Positions 43,520 to 52,212 of a DNA stretch of 64,000 nt are shown one piece after another. Origin of the DNA: Bacteroidota bacterium (lineage in GTDB: Bacteria; Bacteroidota; Bacteroidia; Flavobacteriales; Flavobacteriaceae). The notes beneath the pieces are model-generated. The model was not told the origin of the DNA. It made no database searches and saw only the letters and a program-made list of their open reading frames with translations. Location: NCBI GenBank assembly GCA_023446155.1, contig JAEXIT010000008.1:69296-133295 (forward strand), in the 5' to 3' direction. Within the stretch, counting starts at the first letter, position 1, and every line of letters begins with the position of its first letter. A program made the position numbers and the translations under genes.

Positions 43520-44779
43520 TAACGATTGGAATTGTTTTAGTTTCCCTCTGTTCGAGCGGGCTAAGGTTGCCTTCCGATTAAAAATAAAAGTAAGTCCGGC
43601 TTCCAGATACAATGCGATGGCGGCTTCAATCTTCTGAATTTGATCCAATGTCAATTCGACATCACTCACATAATCGATCTCAAAAGTATCCTTTTGGATT
43701 TGTTTGATGATAAATTCCTTCACATTACCGTCGTCTTCGATAATACTTTTGGTGATATAATAAAACGTAAGTCCCGGTGCTTTTTTACCGCTTGGCAAAA
43801 CGGCTACATCATTCGTACGTCCGGTTAGTTTTTTTAAAATCGTTTTTTTAGCCGTACTCGATTCGTCCAAAACTCCGATATCACCAATATCATAGCGAAT
43901 AAAAGGATGGGCTTTGTTATATAAAGACGTAATCACAATACGTCCTTCCTGACCGTTTGGAAGCGGCCGATTCTCTTCGTCGAGAATTTCCACAAATAGT
44001 GTTTCGGTATTGACCTGCCATTCACCATCTGGATTTTGAAAAGCGATCAGATCCAACTCGGAGGCACCATATTCGTTTACGATTGGAATGCCGAATTGTG
44101 TTTCGAGTAAAATTTTATCTTCCTCAAAAAGCATTTCCGAAGTGACCATACAAACCTTTAATGTCGGACAAACGGTTTTAAGTACGATATTCCGAGTCTT
44201 CAAAAACTTGGCAAACAACACAATCGAACTGGTGTAACCGTTGATATAATCGAACTTTTGTCTTTTGAATTTTTCCAATACCTGCTCAAGGAAACCATCG
44301 GATAAGTCAAAAATCGGAAAGCGGTAGCGATTGCCTAAATAATCTTTTAAGCGCTCCTTATAATAGCCGAATTTGTCCAATGGAATGCCGTAAAAACGGG
44401 CTTGATATGAGGTGTTGAAATCGATGTTGTACCAGCCGAAACGATAAAAAAAGGACGCCCAGGTTAAGGCATGTACATACTTGTCTTTTGCAAAAATAAA
44501 CGGATCGCCACTGGAACCAGAGGTTTTATTTACAAACGAATTGGAAAGGGTATAACCTCGCGAAAGACGATTTTCCAGCGGTTGTTGCAACGCTTTTTTA
44601 GTCAGTACCGGTAAATCCGACCAGTTGTCAAAGGTCTTTTTTCCGACTAGTTTTTGGTAAAAAGAATTGTTTTCCAGATGAAAGGTGACGATTTCTTTTT
44701 GCTTAACAGCAATATAATCCGGATAGATATTTTCCGGAATTGCGCAAATGGATTCAAATTCCGATTGTGCCTTCTTCAT
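43514..44779 (-). CDS. CapK-like adenylate-forming enzyme (phenylacetate-CoA ligase family)
   Basis: About 421 residues, relative of phenylacetate-CoA ligase and CapK of capsule loci. Motifs: NKTSGSSGDPFIF (P-loop, TSGSSG), NEYGASELDLIAF (the second motif) and YDIGDIGVLDE (the third). In polysaccharide loci these proteins are thought to activate a carboxylic acid for sugar modification; the substrate is unknown. The start is uncertain. A TTG at 44833 falls at the expected transcription start of the TAACTTTG box (44841-44848), so I prefer the ATG at 44777-44779. Confidence 0.78.
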   Translation of the reverse strand: MKKAQSEFESICAIPENIYPDYIAVKQKEIVTFHLENNSFYQKLVGKKTFDNWSDLPVLTKKALQQPLENRLSRGYTLSNSFVNKTSGSSGDPFIFAKDKYVHALTWASFFYRFGWYNIDFNTSYQARFYGIPLDKFGYYKERLKDYLGNRYRFPIFDLSDGFLEQVLEKFKRQKFDYINGYTSSIVLFAKFLKTRNIVLKTVCPTLKVCMVTSEMLFEEDKILLETQFGIPIVNEYGASELDLIAFQNPDGEWQVNTETLFVEILDEENRPLPNGQEGRIVITSLYNKAHPFIRYDIGDIGVLDESSTAKKTILKKLTGRTNDVAVLPSGKKAPGLTFYYITKSIIEDDGNVKEFIIKQIQKDTFEIDYVSDVELTLDQIQKIEAAIALYLEAGLTFIFNRKATLARSNRGKLKQFQSLL

Positions 44780-44840
44780 CGGGAAACCACTGATTTTTAA
44801 AGAGAAATCGAATAGTCGGAACACAGGTGTCAATTTTAGT

Positions 44841-44848
44841 CAAAGTTA
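44841..44848 (-). promoter_or_regulatory. Candidate -7 box of the CapK-like gene
   Basis: Minus-strand TAACTTTG, an exact TAnnTTTG match. No clear -33 partner. Confidence 0.5.
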
Positions 44849-44922
44849 GAAAAACAAACGAAGCAGCCTATAGTCGGATAAACTTTTTAGCATTAAAATT
44901 ATAATATCCATTCAAAACGGAG

Positions 44923-44930
44923 TATTTTTG
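44923..44930 (+). promoter_or_regulatory. Candidate -7 box of purD
   Basis: TATTTTTG, 24 bases before the purD ATG. This excludes the in-frame TTG at 44928 as a start. Confidence 0.55.
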
Positions 44931-44954
44931 ACGTTTCAAAAAACAACACAACAA

Positions 44955-46226
44955 ATGACAATTTTATTATTAGGATCCGGCGGAAGAGAACATGCTTTAG
45001 CCTGGAAAATGCTACAAAGCGAACACTGTTCAAAACTATTGGTAGCACCCGGAAATGCCGGAACAGCAGCGATAGCCGAAAATGTAAACATCAATCCAAA
45101 CGATTTTGAAGCGGTGAAAAACCTGGTACTGACCGAAAAAGTGGCTATGGTTGTTGTAGGGCCGGAAGATCCGTTGGTAAAAGGAATTTTCGACTATTTT
45201 CAACAGGATGCTTCGTTACAGGACATTCCGGTAATTGGTCCGTCAAAAATTGGCGCGCAATTAGAAGGAAGTAAAGAATTCGCCAAAGAATTTTTGGTCA
45301 AACACAATATCCCAACAGCGGCTTACGACAGTTTTACAAAAGACACCGTAGAAGCCGGATGTGAATTTTTAACCACCTTACAACCACCTTACGTTTTAAA
45401 AGCTGATGGATTGGCAGCCGGAAAAGGCGTTTTAATTCTGCAGGATTTGGCCGAAGCACAAGCCGAATTGCGTAACATGCTGGTAAACGAAAAATTTGGA
45501 AGCGCCAGCGCGAAAGTTGTCATCGAAGAATTTTTGGACGGAATCGAATTGAGCTGTTTCGTATTAACCGACGGGAAGAGCTATAAAATATTACCAACTG
45601 CAAAAGACTACAAACGAATCGGAGAAGGCGACACCGGATTAAACACCGGAGGAATGGGAGCTGTTTCACCAGTACCGTTTGCCGATGCTGTTTTAATGGA
45701 AAAAATTGAAAGTCGGATTGTTAAACCGACGATCGACGGATTACAAAAAGACGGAATCCCATATAAAGGATTTGTATTTATCGGTTTGATCAATGTTGGA
45801 AACGAGCCTTTTGTCATCGAATATAACGTTCGTATGGGTGATCCGGAAACCGAAGTGGTTATGCCGCGTTTAAAATCGGATTTGGTAAGCTTGTTTAAAG
45901 CGGTTGCGACACAAACATTGGATCAGGTAGAATTGGAAATCGATCCGAGAAGCGCAACGACCATTATGGTGGTTTCTGGCGGCTATCCGGAAGATTATGA
46001 AAAAGGAAAAACCATTTCCGGATTGGAACAAGTAGACGGATCCATCGTTTTTCATGCCGGAACAGCCTTACAAAACGATCAGGTTGTAACCAACGGAGGC
46101 CGTGTTTTAGCGGTAACATCCTATGGCGATACGTTTCAGGAAGCCATAAAAAAATCTTACCAAAATATAGATAAACTAAATTTTGATAAGATGTATTTTA
46201 GAAAAGATATCGGTTTCGACCTCTAA
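44955..46226 (+). CDS. purD: Phosphoribosylamine-glycine ligase
   Basis: A 423-residue ATP-grasp enzyme, the second step of purine synthesis, joining glycine to phosphoribosylamine. Signatures: LLLGSGGREHALAWK at the start, VLKADGLAAGKGVLI (ATP-grasp), DTGLNTGGMGAVSP and RMGDPETEVVMPRL. I chose the ATG at 44955 over an in-frame TTG at 44928 that lies in the promoter. No other pur gene is adjacent. Confidence 0.96.
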   Translation: MTILLLGSGGREHALAWKMLQSEHCSKLLVAPGNAGTAAIAENVNINPNDFEAVKNLVLTEKVAMVVVGPEDPLVKGIFDYFQQDASLQDIPVIGPSKIGAQLEGSKEFAKEFLVKHNIPTAAYDSFTKDTVEAGCEFLTTLQPPYVLKADGLAAGKGVLILQDLAEAQAELRNMLVNEKFGSASAKVVIEEFLDGIELSCFVLTDGKSYKILPTAKDYKRIGEGDTGLNTGGMGAVSPVPFADAVLMEKIESRIVKPTIDGLQKDGIPYKGFVFIGLINVGNEPFVIEYNVRMGDPETEVVMPRLKSDLVSLFKAVATQTLDQVELEIDPRSATTIMVVSGGYPEDYEKGKTISGLEQVDGSIVFHAGTALQNDQVVTNGGRVLAVTSYGDTFQEAIKKSYQNIDKLNFDKMYFRKDIGFDL

Positions 46227-46229
46227 ATA

Positions 46230-46460
46230 TTATTTTAAAAACGAGTGGGCTGTAGTATCTTGACTATCCTCGCCGCTATCTTTGTGTTTCTTTAACTCTT
46301 TAATCCAGTAGTAAGTAGCACCACAACAGATGATGATGAAAATCCAGTTTAAAAGATTCGCAGCCCACCAGTTTGATAATTCTAATTTTCGCATCAAATC
46401 CATAGGGGCGAATAGTATGTCTACGAATAAGTACTGTATTCCTTCAAAAAATGCTTTCAT
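46230..46460 (-). CDS. Small flavobacterial membrane protein (DUF6341-like)
   Basis: A 76-residue protein with one or two membrane segments (FFEGIQYLFVDILFAPMDLM, then LLNWIFIIICCGATYYWI) and a polar tail ending in QDTTAHSFLK. The same short protein next to upp and the DUF6427-like gene is frequent in Flavobacteriaceae, and I recall it as DUF6341. The function is unknown. It converges on purD with 3 bases between the stops and has its own promoter box. Confidence 0.7.
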   Translation of the reverse strand: MKAFFEGIQYLFVDILFAPMDLMRKLELSNWWAANLLNWIFIIICCGATYYWIKELKKHKDSGEDSQDTTAHSFLK

Positions 46461-46488
46461 TTTTGTTTAAGTATTATATTTACAGTCA

Positions 46489-46496
46489 CAAAAATA
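46489..46496 (-). promoter_or_regulatory. Candidate -7 box of the small membrane protein gene
   Basis: Minus-strand TATTTTTG, consensus TAnnTTTG, about 29 bases upstream of the ATG at 46460. Confidence 0.45.
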
Positions 46497-46508
46497 TAAA
46501 ATATCTAC

Positions 46509-47441
46509 ATGATAGCAAGCCTTTTTAATAAATCTAGACCGTTAAATTATGCGATAATTAGTTTATTACTGGTTTTATTTTACTTTTTATACCTAACCCA
46601 ATACCCGGAGTGGACGGAATACTACACTACGGTAGTACAAAAAATAGGCTTGTTGGTGGTATTAACGGGATCGTTATTCCTGGTTCGTTTCGTTACCAAA
46701 AGGAATGGATTGAGTAAGGATAACAGCTATGCACCCTTCTTGTTTTTGCTATTTCACATCCTGTTTCCATCGGTTTTAGTCAATACCAATATTATTCTGG
46801 CTAACTTTTTTATACTGTTGGCACTCAGACGTTTGATATCGTTACAGTCGTTGATCACTCCCAAAGAAAAAATCTTTGATGCCTCGTTGTGGATCTTTGT
46901 AGCGACGCTATTTCACTTCTGGAGTATCCTTTTTATCGCGTTGGTTTTTGTCTCCATTATATTTCACGTATCGCGCGATTACCGAAACTGGATTATTCCG
47001 TTTATAGCGCTTTTTACGGTGGCCATTTTGTTTACATTGGCGGTTATCGCCGGCGAGCGTGATCTTTTGTTCCTCGTATTGGATAAAGCCTACATCAGTT
47101 TCGACTTTACCTATTTTGAAAATATTTACCAGAATATCGCCTTGGCCATTTTCTCGTCGATCGCAGTATTGTTTTTTGTGACACAGCTATTAGCACTGTC
47201 CAACCGACCGCTAAACATGCAGTCGTCCTACAAAAAAGTATTGTTTTCCTTCGTTTTGGGTGTTGGGATTTATGTCCTTTCAGCCAGTAAAAACAATAGC
47301 TTTCTGGCCTTCACCTTTTTCCCGTTAGCGGTAATGGGAACCAACTTTATCGAAAGTCTGGATAATAAATGGGTACGGGAAAGCGTAATGTATTCTCTGA
47401 TTGTGATCAGCTTTTTTATCTTTTTCGCGCAGGTATTATAA
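46509..47441 (+). CDS. Polytopic membrane protein (DUF6427-like)
   Basis: A 310-residue protein with about nine or ten hydrophobic helices and few charged residues between them. It lies between the DUF6341-like gene and upp, an arrangement frequent in Flavobacteriaceae where it carries the name DUF6427. It contains no catalytic motif I recognise. It overlaps the convergent upp gene by six bases, so there is no room for a separate terminator. A transport or envelope role is possible but not shown. Confidence 0.7.
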   Translation: MIASLFNKSRPLNYAIISLLLVLFYFLYLTQYPEWTEYYTTVVQKIGLLVVLTGSLFLVRFVTKRNGLSKDNSYAPFLFLLFHILFPSVLVNTNIILANFFILLALRRLISLQSLITPKEKIFDASLWIFVATLFHFWSILFIALVFVSIIFHVSRDYRNWIIPFIALFTVAILFTLAVIAGERDLLFLVLDKAYISFDFTYFENIYQNIALAIFSSIAVLFFVTQLLALSNRPLNMQSSYKKVLFSFVLGVGIYVLSASKNNSFLAFTFFPLAVMGTNFIESLDNKWVRESVMYSLIVISFFIFFAQVL

Positions 47442-48089
47442 TTTACTACCGTAAGCCAAATCACCGGCATCGCCCAATCCCGGAACGATATAATTTTTAG
47501 CATTCAAACCTTCGTCCAGTGCGGCTACCCAAAGGTGACAGTTATTTGGCAGGTTTTTTTCGAGGTATTCGATCCCTTCCGGCGTAGCGATTACAACAGC
47601 AATGTGGATTTCTTTTGGCGTTTCTTCAGCCATCAGTTTTTGGAAAACCGCAACCAATGATTGTCCGGTGGCCAACATCGGATCGATCAGAATCAGGTTT
47701 TTATTTTCGAATGATGGCGCCGCCTGATATTCCACTTTAATCTCAAAAAAATCGTCGTTATTCGGATGAAAACGCATGGCCGAAACAAAACCGTTTTCGG
47801 CATCGTCAAAGAAATTCATAAAACCGGTATGCAAGGCCAATCCGGCTCTCAGGATGGAACACAACACGACATTGTCTTCCAACGCGGTTGTTTTTTTAAT
47901 CCCCAAAGGCGTCTGCACCTCAATCTCTTTATAGGTCAGAATCTTACTCAATTCATACGCCATCACTTCACCGATCCGTTCGATATTTTTACGAAAGCGC
48001 ATACTGTCTTTCTGGATCGTAACATCGCGGATCTGCGATAGAAAATGATTAAGAATACTATTGTTTTCTGAGATATAATGAATGTGCAT
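47436..48089 (-). CDS. upp: Uracil phosphoribosyltransferase
   Basis: A 217-residue pyrimidine salvage enzyme that joins uracil to PRPP to form UMP. The PRPP motif LIDPMLATGQSL is at about 134-145, and the C-terminal uracil-binding stretch YIVPGLGDAGDLAYG is typical of Upp. Length and order are normal. It is divergent from the DUF4254 gene. Confidence 0.96.
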   Translation of the reverse strand: MHIHYISENNSILNHFLSQIRDVTIQKDSMRFRKNIERIGEVMAYELSKILTYKEIEVQTPLGIKKTTALEDNVVLCSILRAGLALHTGFMNFFDDAENGFVSAMRFHPNNDDFFEIKVEYQAAPSFENKNLILIDPMLATGQSLVAVFQKLMAEETPKEIHIAVVIATPEGIEYLEKNLPNNCHLWVAALDEGLNAKNYIVPGLGDAGDLAYGSKL

Positions 48090-48132
48090 TTTGCGGCTAA
48101 AATTTGTATTAGTAGGATAAAAGTATAAAAAC

Positions 48133-48140
48133 TATATTTG
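48133..48140 (+). promoter_or_regulatory. Candidate -7 box of the DUF4254/GT9 operon
   Basis: TATATTTG, 17 bases before the ATG at 48158. The -33 partner is unclear. Confidence 0.5.
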
Positions 48141-48157
48141 TAAATAAAATTTAAACT

Positions 48158-48763
48158 ATGTTTTCACAATTTGCCTTCTCGATTTTCGAGGAAAGTATCA
48201 ACGATTATCATCAATATGATAATGTAGATCAACCGATTAGCAATCCGTATCCGAAAGATAAGATTGAACACCTGTTGTATCTGAAAAATTGGATCGATAC
48301 GGTACAATGGCATTTTGAAGACATTATCCGTGATCCGCAGATCAATCCGGAAGCGGCTTTGGTTCTAAAAAGAAGAATCGATGCTTCGAATCAGGAGCGT
48401 ACGGATATGGTGGAATATATCGATAGTTATTTTCTTCAGAAATATGCTGATGTTACGGTAAAACCGACGGCAAAAATCAACTCGGAAAGTCCGGCGTGGG
48501 CGATCGATCGTTTGTCAATTCTGGCATTGAAAATCTATCATATGAATGAAGAAGCCAACCGTGTGGAAGCTACACCGGAACACCGTGCAAAATGCCAGGA
48601 AAAACTAAATGTATTGCTGGAACAGAAAAAAGACCTGACGACAGCGATCGACGATTTATTGACCGATATCGGGAACGGAGATAAATACATGAAAGTGTAC
48701 AAACAGATGAAGATGTATAATGACGAGGAATTAAACCCGGTATTATATCAAAATAAAAAGTAG
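48158..48763 (+). CDS. DUF4254 family protein
   Basis: A 201-residue soluble, mostly helical, charged protein. The WRHFEDIIRD-like segment (WHFEDIIRDPQINPEAAL, about 49-66) and the Asp/Arg-rich middle (LKRRIDASNQERTDMVEYID) fit DUF4254, which regularly precedes a heptosyltransferase-like gene in Bacteroidota. It is probably linked to LPS or glycan synthesis through that neighbour, which follows after 11 bases. Function not known. Confidence 0.8.
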   Translation: MFSQFAFSIFEESINDYHQYDNVDQPISNPYPKDKIEHLLYLKNWIDTVQWHFEDIIRDPQINPEAALVLKRRIDASNQERTDMVEYIDSYFLQKYADVTVKPTAKINSESPAWAIDRLSILALKIYHMNEEANRVEATPEHRAKCQEKLNVLLEQKKDLTTAIDDLLTDIGNGDKYMKVYKQMKMYNDEELNPVLYQNKK

Positions 48764-48774
48764 CCATCGGGCAC

Positions 48775-49809
48775 ATGACTAAGATCAAACATATTTTAGT
48801 AATACGACTTTCGGCAATGGGCGACGTGGCGATGGTCGCACCGGTATTGCGCGCTTTTGTTTCGCAATATCCCGATATAAAAATTACCGTTGTATCCCGT
48901 CCGTTTTTCAAACCTTTTTTTAGCGGAATTCCGAATGTGGTTTTCTTTGATGTCGATTTACACGACCGTCATAAAGGGCCAAAGGGATTGTTGCGTCTTT
49001 TTGGGGATCTTAGAAAATTAAAAGCCGATGCGGTGGCCGATTTACACAATGCCATCCGATCGAAAGTGATCCGGAAATTATTCGGACTCATCGGAAAAAA
49101 AGTGGTGTATATGGACAAAGGCCGAAAAGAAAAAGAAGCCTTAACCCGCGCCGAAAATAAAGTCTTCCAACCGTTATTATCCACTTTTGAACGCCATGCA
49201 GAGGCGTTTAAAAAATTAGGTTTTCCAATTGACTTGAGTCATCCGGTTTTTCCGCCAAAAGCGACATTAAGTGATGCCGTTTTACAAGTAACCGGATCCA
49301 AACAGGAAAAATGGATCGGTATTGCGCCCTTCGCACAATACGATACCAAGATGTATCCGTTGGATCTGATGCAACAGGTCGTGGAAGAATTAGCCAAAAA
49401 TCCGAATTATAAGTTGTTCCTTTTTGGTGGTGGACAAGATGAAGTGGCGCAATTAGTATCCATGCAAAATGGAGATCCTGCCATTGTGGTAGTTGCCGGA
49501 AAATTAAAATTGCCACAGGAAATGGAAGTGATCAGTAACCTGGATCTTATGGTCAGTATGGACTCCGGAAACGGACATATTGCAGCCATGTTAGGTGTTA
49601 AGGTGGTTACGATATGGGGCGCTACACATCCGTATGCCGGATTTACACCCTTTAACCAGCCATTGGAGAATTCGGTGCTTCCCGATCGGAAAAAATATCC
49701 GTTATTGCCAACCTCGGTCTATGGAAATAAATTGGTTGAAGGTTATGAAGATGCCATGCGAACGATACGCCCGGAACAGATTATAGCTAAAATAGAAGCG
49801 TTAGTATAA
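48775..49809 (+). CDS. Glycosyltransferase family 9 (heptosyltransferase-like)
   Basis: A 344-residue GT-B enzyme with VIRLSAMGDVAMVAPVLRA at the N-terminus, the acceptor-side motif of ADP-heptose:LPS heptosyltransferases, and the donor-side VSMDSGNGHIAAMLGVKVVTIWGATHP. It probably adds a sugar to the lipopolysaccharide inner core. It is co-transcribed with the DUF4254 gene. Directly after the stop is a copy of the dispersed palindrome, then a terminator. Confidence 0.9.
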   Translation: MTKIKHILVIRLSAMGDVAMVAPVLRAFVSQYPDIKITVVSRPFFKPFFSGIPNVVFFDVDLHDRHKGPKGLLRLFGDLRKLKADAVADLHNAIRSKVIRKLFGLIGKKVVYMDKGRKEKEALTRAENKVFQPLLSTFERHAEAFKKLGFPIDLSHPVFPPKATLSDAVLQVTGSKQEKWIGIAPFAQYDTKMYPLDLMQQVVEELAKNPNYKLFLFGGGQDEVAQLVSMQNGDPAIVVVAGKLKLPQEMEVISNLDLMVSMDSGNGHIAAMLGVKVVTIWGATHPYAGFTPFNQPLENSVLPDRKKYPLLPTSVYGNKLVEGYEDAMRTIRPEQIIAKIEALV

Positions 49810-49810
49810 A

Positions 49811-49843
49811 ACACCAGACAGGTTTCAAAAATCTGTTTGGTGT
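49811..49843. repeat. Dispersed palindromic repeat, copy 2
   Basis: ACACCAGACAGGTTT (49811-49825) faces AAATCTGTTTGGTGT (49829-49843). Two C-to-T changes in the right arm leave G-U pairs, so the RNA stem stays intact. It is closely related to the palindrome at 9461-9492. It begins two bases after the GT9 stop and just before the terminator. Confidence 0.8.
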
Positions 49844-49851
49844 AGTAAAAT

Positions 49852-49882
49852 AAAAAAGCCTTTCGAATGAAAGGCTTTTTTA
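49852..49882. terminator. Bidirectional terminator, GT9 and ferredoxin-reductase genes
   Basis: AAAAAAGCCTTT pairs with AAAGGCTTTTTT around CGAATG, symmetric enough to act in both directions. Confidence 0.85.
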
Positions 49883-49884
49883 TT

Positions 49885-50937
49885 TTATACATCATCGTAA
49901 TCGATATAAATTTCATCGGAAGTTGGATGCGCCTGACACGTCAGGATTAATCCGGATGCAATTTCACCATCGGTTAGGATCGAATTCTTTTTCATTTCTG
50001 CCGATCCGCTTGTAATGCGTGCCAAACAGCTGCTGCAAATTCCGCCCTGACAGGAATACGGAGCGTCAACACCTTGTTTTAAAGCGGCTTCCAGAATTGT
50101 TTGTTTCTGTGCCATTTCAAAGGTCGTTTCCTCATCGTCTACCAAAACGGTAATTTTGGTATGTCCACCCAACGTTTTTTCAATTTTGGTTTCGTTGGAC
50201 GACGTTGTGAAAAGCTCAAATTTGATATCTTTTTCCGCTACGTTGTTTTCTTTTAAAACGTTGCTTACGGTAGCGATCATTTCCTCTGGTCCGCATAAAT
50301 AATATTTCGCAAACGACAGCGATGCATGTTTGTTTTTGATTACAAAGTTCACCGTCGAACGCTCGATACGTCCAAAAAGCGAATCTTCGGCACGTGCCTG
50401 ACTAAAGACAAAGTGTACAAAAAAGCGGCCAACATATTGTTGTTGTAAATCGTGTAATTTTTTGTAGAAAATCGTGTCTTCCGGCGATTTGTTTCCGTAA
50501 ACCAAAACAAAAGTACTGTTTGGCTCGTTTTCCAATACCGAAAGAATAATCGCCATGATTGGTGTAATACCACTACCGGCTGCAAAAGCAGCATAACTAC
50601 GCTGATTGTCGGCTTTGGGTTCGAAGGTAAATTTTCCTTCCGGAACGCCAACCTCGATCGTATCCCCAGCCTTTAGTTTTTCATTGGCATAGGTCGAAAA
50701 GAAACCATCGGAAACGGCCTTAACTGCAATTCGCAATTCACCGCTATTTGGCGAAGAACAGATCGAATACGCCCTGCGGATTTCTTTTCCATCCGGAGAA
50801 TATTTTAAGTTAAGATACTGACCTGCTATAAATTGGTATTCGGCTTGTAAGGATTCCGGAACCTCAAAAGAAACCGATACGGCCTTTGCGGTCTCTCTTC
50901 GGACTTCTTTTACTGTTAATGCGTGAAATGTTGACAT
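49885..50937 (-). CDS. PaaE-like flavin/2Fe-2S oxidoreductase
   Basis: A 350-residue protein with an FAD domain (IAGQYLNLKYS, then RRAYSICSSP as the FAD site), an NAD(P) domain (AAGSGITPIMAII) and a plant-type 2Fe-2S ferredoxin domain with C296-X4-C301-X2-C304-X29-C334. This is the architecture of phenylacetate oxygenase reductase (PaaE) and other class IA reductases. No paa gene is adjacent, so the electron acceptor is unknown. ATG at 50937 chosen over a TTG at 50958 that lies in the -7 box. Confidence 0.88.
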   Translation of the reverse strand: MSTFHALTVKEVRRETAKAVSVSFEVPESLQAEYQFIAGQYLNLKYSPDGKEIRRAYSICSSPNSGELRIAVKAVSDGFFSTYANEKLKAGDTIEVGVPEGKFTFEPKADNQRSYAAFAAGSGITPIMAIILSVLENEPNSTFVLVYGNKSPEDTIFYKKLHDLQQQYVGRFFVHFVFSQARAEDSLFGRIERSTVNFVIKNKHASLSFAKYYLCGPEEMIATVSNVLKENNVAEKDIKFELFTTSSNETKIEKTLGGHTKITVLVDDEETTFEMAQKQTILEAALKQGVDAPYSCQGGICSSCLARITSGSAEMKKNSILTDGEIASGLILTCQAHPTSDEIYIDYDDV

Positions 50938-50955
50938 GGTATGTTTGTTTGTGTA

Positions 50956-50963
50956 CAAATGTA
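50956..50963 (-). promoter_or_regulatory. Candidate -7 box of the oxidoreductase gene
   Basis: Minus-strand TACATTTG, consensus TAnnTTTG, about 18 bases upstream of the ATG at 50937. Confidence 0.55.
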
Positions 50964-51039
50964 CTAAACCTTAGCCCTTTTCGTAAATCTTATGACAAAA
51001 AATAATACATCAGATCCTAATGCATAAAAAACTTATGTA

Positions 51040-51047
51040 TATATTTG
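51040..51047 (+). promoter_or_regulatory. Candidate -7 box of the padR operon
   Basis: TATATTTG, 18 bases before the padR ATG. The in-frame TTG at 51045 overlaps it, so that TTG is not the start. Confidence 0.55.
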
Positions 51048-51065
51048 TTTTTATTTTTAAAGAAG

Positions 51066-51401
51066 ATGAAAAATTCACAACTATATAAAGGAAGCCTTAC
51101 GACTATCATTATGAGGTTATTAGAAGAGAATGGTCGGATGTACGGCTATGAAATCACCCAAAAAGTAAAGCAGCTAACCGATGGCGAACTGAATGTGACC
51201 GAAGGAGCGCTTTACCCGGCCTTACACAAACTGGAAGCGGAAGGCTTTCTGGATGTTGAAATCGAAAAAGCCGGAAACCGACTTCGAAAGTACTACAAAC
51301 TCACCGAAAGCGGCGAAACCGAAACCGTAAACCGCCTCGCCGAATTGGAAGCCTTTATCCGGAATATGCAGGCATTGGTAAAACCGAAACCGGAATTTTA
51401 A
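51066..51401 (+). CDS. PadR family transcriptional regulator
   Basis: A 111-residue winged-helix regulator. Visible parts: KGSLTTIIMRLLEENGRMYG, helix-turn-helix with TDGELNVTEGALYPALHKLEAEGF (recognition helix region, positions about 40-63), and the wing RLRKYYKLTESGE. PadR regulators usually control the adjacent membrane or efflux genes. It is followed after 28 bases by a membrane protein gene and then by an ABC exporter, which it may regulate. ATG at 51066 chosen. Confidence 0.92.
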   Translation: MKNSQLYKGSLTTIIMRLLEENGRMYGYEITQKVKQLTDGELNVTEGALYPALHKLEAEGFLDVEIEKAGNRLRKYYKLTESGETETVNRLAELEAFIRNMQALVKPKPEF

Positions 51402-51403
51402 TA

Positions 51404-51429
51404 AAAAGAGAAAAGAGAAAAGAGAAAAG
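51404..51429. repeat. Seven-base tandem repeat AAAAGAG ending at a start codon
   Basis: Three full copies of AAAAGAG and part of a fourth (AAAAG) run directly into the ATG at 51430. The tract is pure purine, and its length could change by slippage in steps of seven bases, altering the leader but not the reading frame. It lies in the gap after padR. Confidence 0.7.
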
Positions 51430-52155
51430 ATGAACAACAATAGTATACCAAACCGACATATCGATACCGACGAAGTTGAAAAACTCTACGCTTTTACCGA
51501 CAAACATTTTGTCCCGTATTACGATCTGCAAACCGAATTGGTCGACCATTTGGCCAATGCGATAGAAGCGCAGTGGCTTGATAATCCGAATCGTTCCTTT
51601 GAGGAGGCTTTACAGGCCGAGTTTAAAAAATTCGGCGTTTTCGGATTTACGACCATAGTCGAAGAACGACAGGCGTCGCTTTCAAAATACTATTGGGGTA
51701 AAATTTTTCGTGAATTTGCCACGTTTTTTCGATTTCCGAAAATAGTACTGATGCTGCTCATGATGGGTGTGGTGTATCGTACTTTACTATTGAGCAGCTA
51801 TAATAATTACATCATCCTGGCTTTGTTTGGTACAATGGGTATCGTCGAAATTGTAGCCGGTTATCAATGGTATCGGAAAATCCGACACCAACAAAAAATC
51901 ACCGAAAAAAAGTGGTTGCTACACGATATTATCCGAAACATCTACATTATGGTTCCGGTAATGCTGTTTGGAAATGGTCTGAATTTCTTGTTTAAAATGG
52001 CGGTAAACGGAACGTATGGACATTGGCAGATTGTAATTTTTACGATTATCACAGTACCGCTTGGTTTTTTAGAATATGTACGAATCGTAAAAATGCCAAC
52101 GTTGATTGACCAAGAAATGACCCGAATTGTTAAAAACCATTCGTTTGTCAAATAA
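51430..52155 (+). CDS. Membrane protein of the PadR operon, unknown function
   Basis: A 241-residue protein with a soluble N-terminal region of about 100 residues (YDLQTELVDHLANAIEAQW, then FEEALQAEFKKFG) followed by about four hydrophobic helices. The soluble start resembles the PadR-associated DUF1700-type membrane proteins of Firmicutes only in layout. It probably forms a sensor or anti-regulator with the adjacent PadR protein, an inference from context. No catalytic motif is visible. Confidence 0.65.
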   Translation: MNNNSIPNRHIDTDEVEKLYAFTDKHFVPYYDLQTELVDHLANAIEAQWLDNPNRSFEEALQAEFKKFGVFGFTTIVEERQASLSKYYWGKIFREFATFFRFPKIVLMLLMMGVVYRTLLLSSYNNYIILALFGTMGIVEIVAGYQWYRKIRHQQKITEKKWLLHDIIRNIYIMVPVMLFGNGLNFLFKMAVNGTYGHWQIVIFTIITVPLGFLEYVRIVKMPTLIDQEMTRIVKNHSFVK

Positions 52156-52212
52156 TTTGTAACAAATATTAACAAGCTGCATCTAACCTTTAACTAAAAC
52201 TACCAAATTTAC

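Noticed and set aside
49885..50937. Part of a phenylacetate degradation operon
   Set aside because: No paaABCD or related gene is next to it; only the PaaE-like architecture supports that idea.
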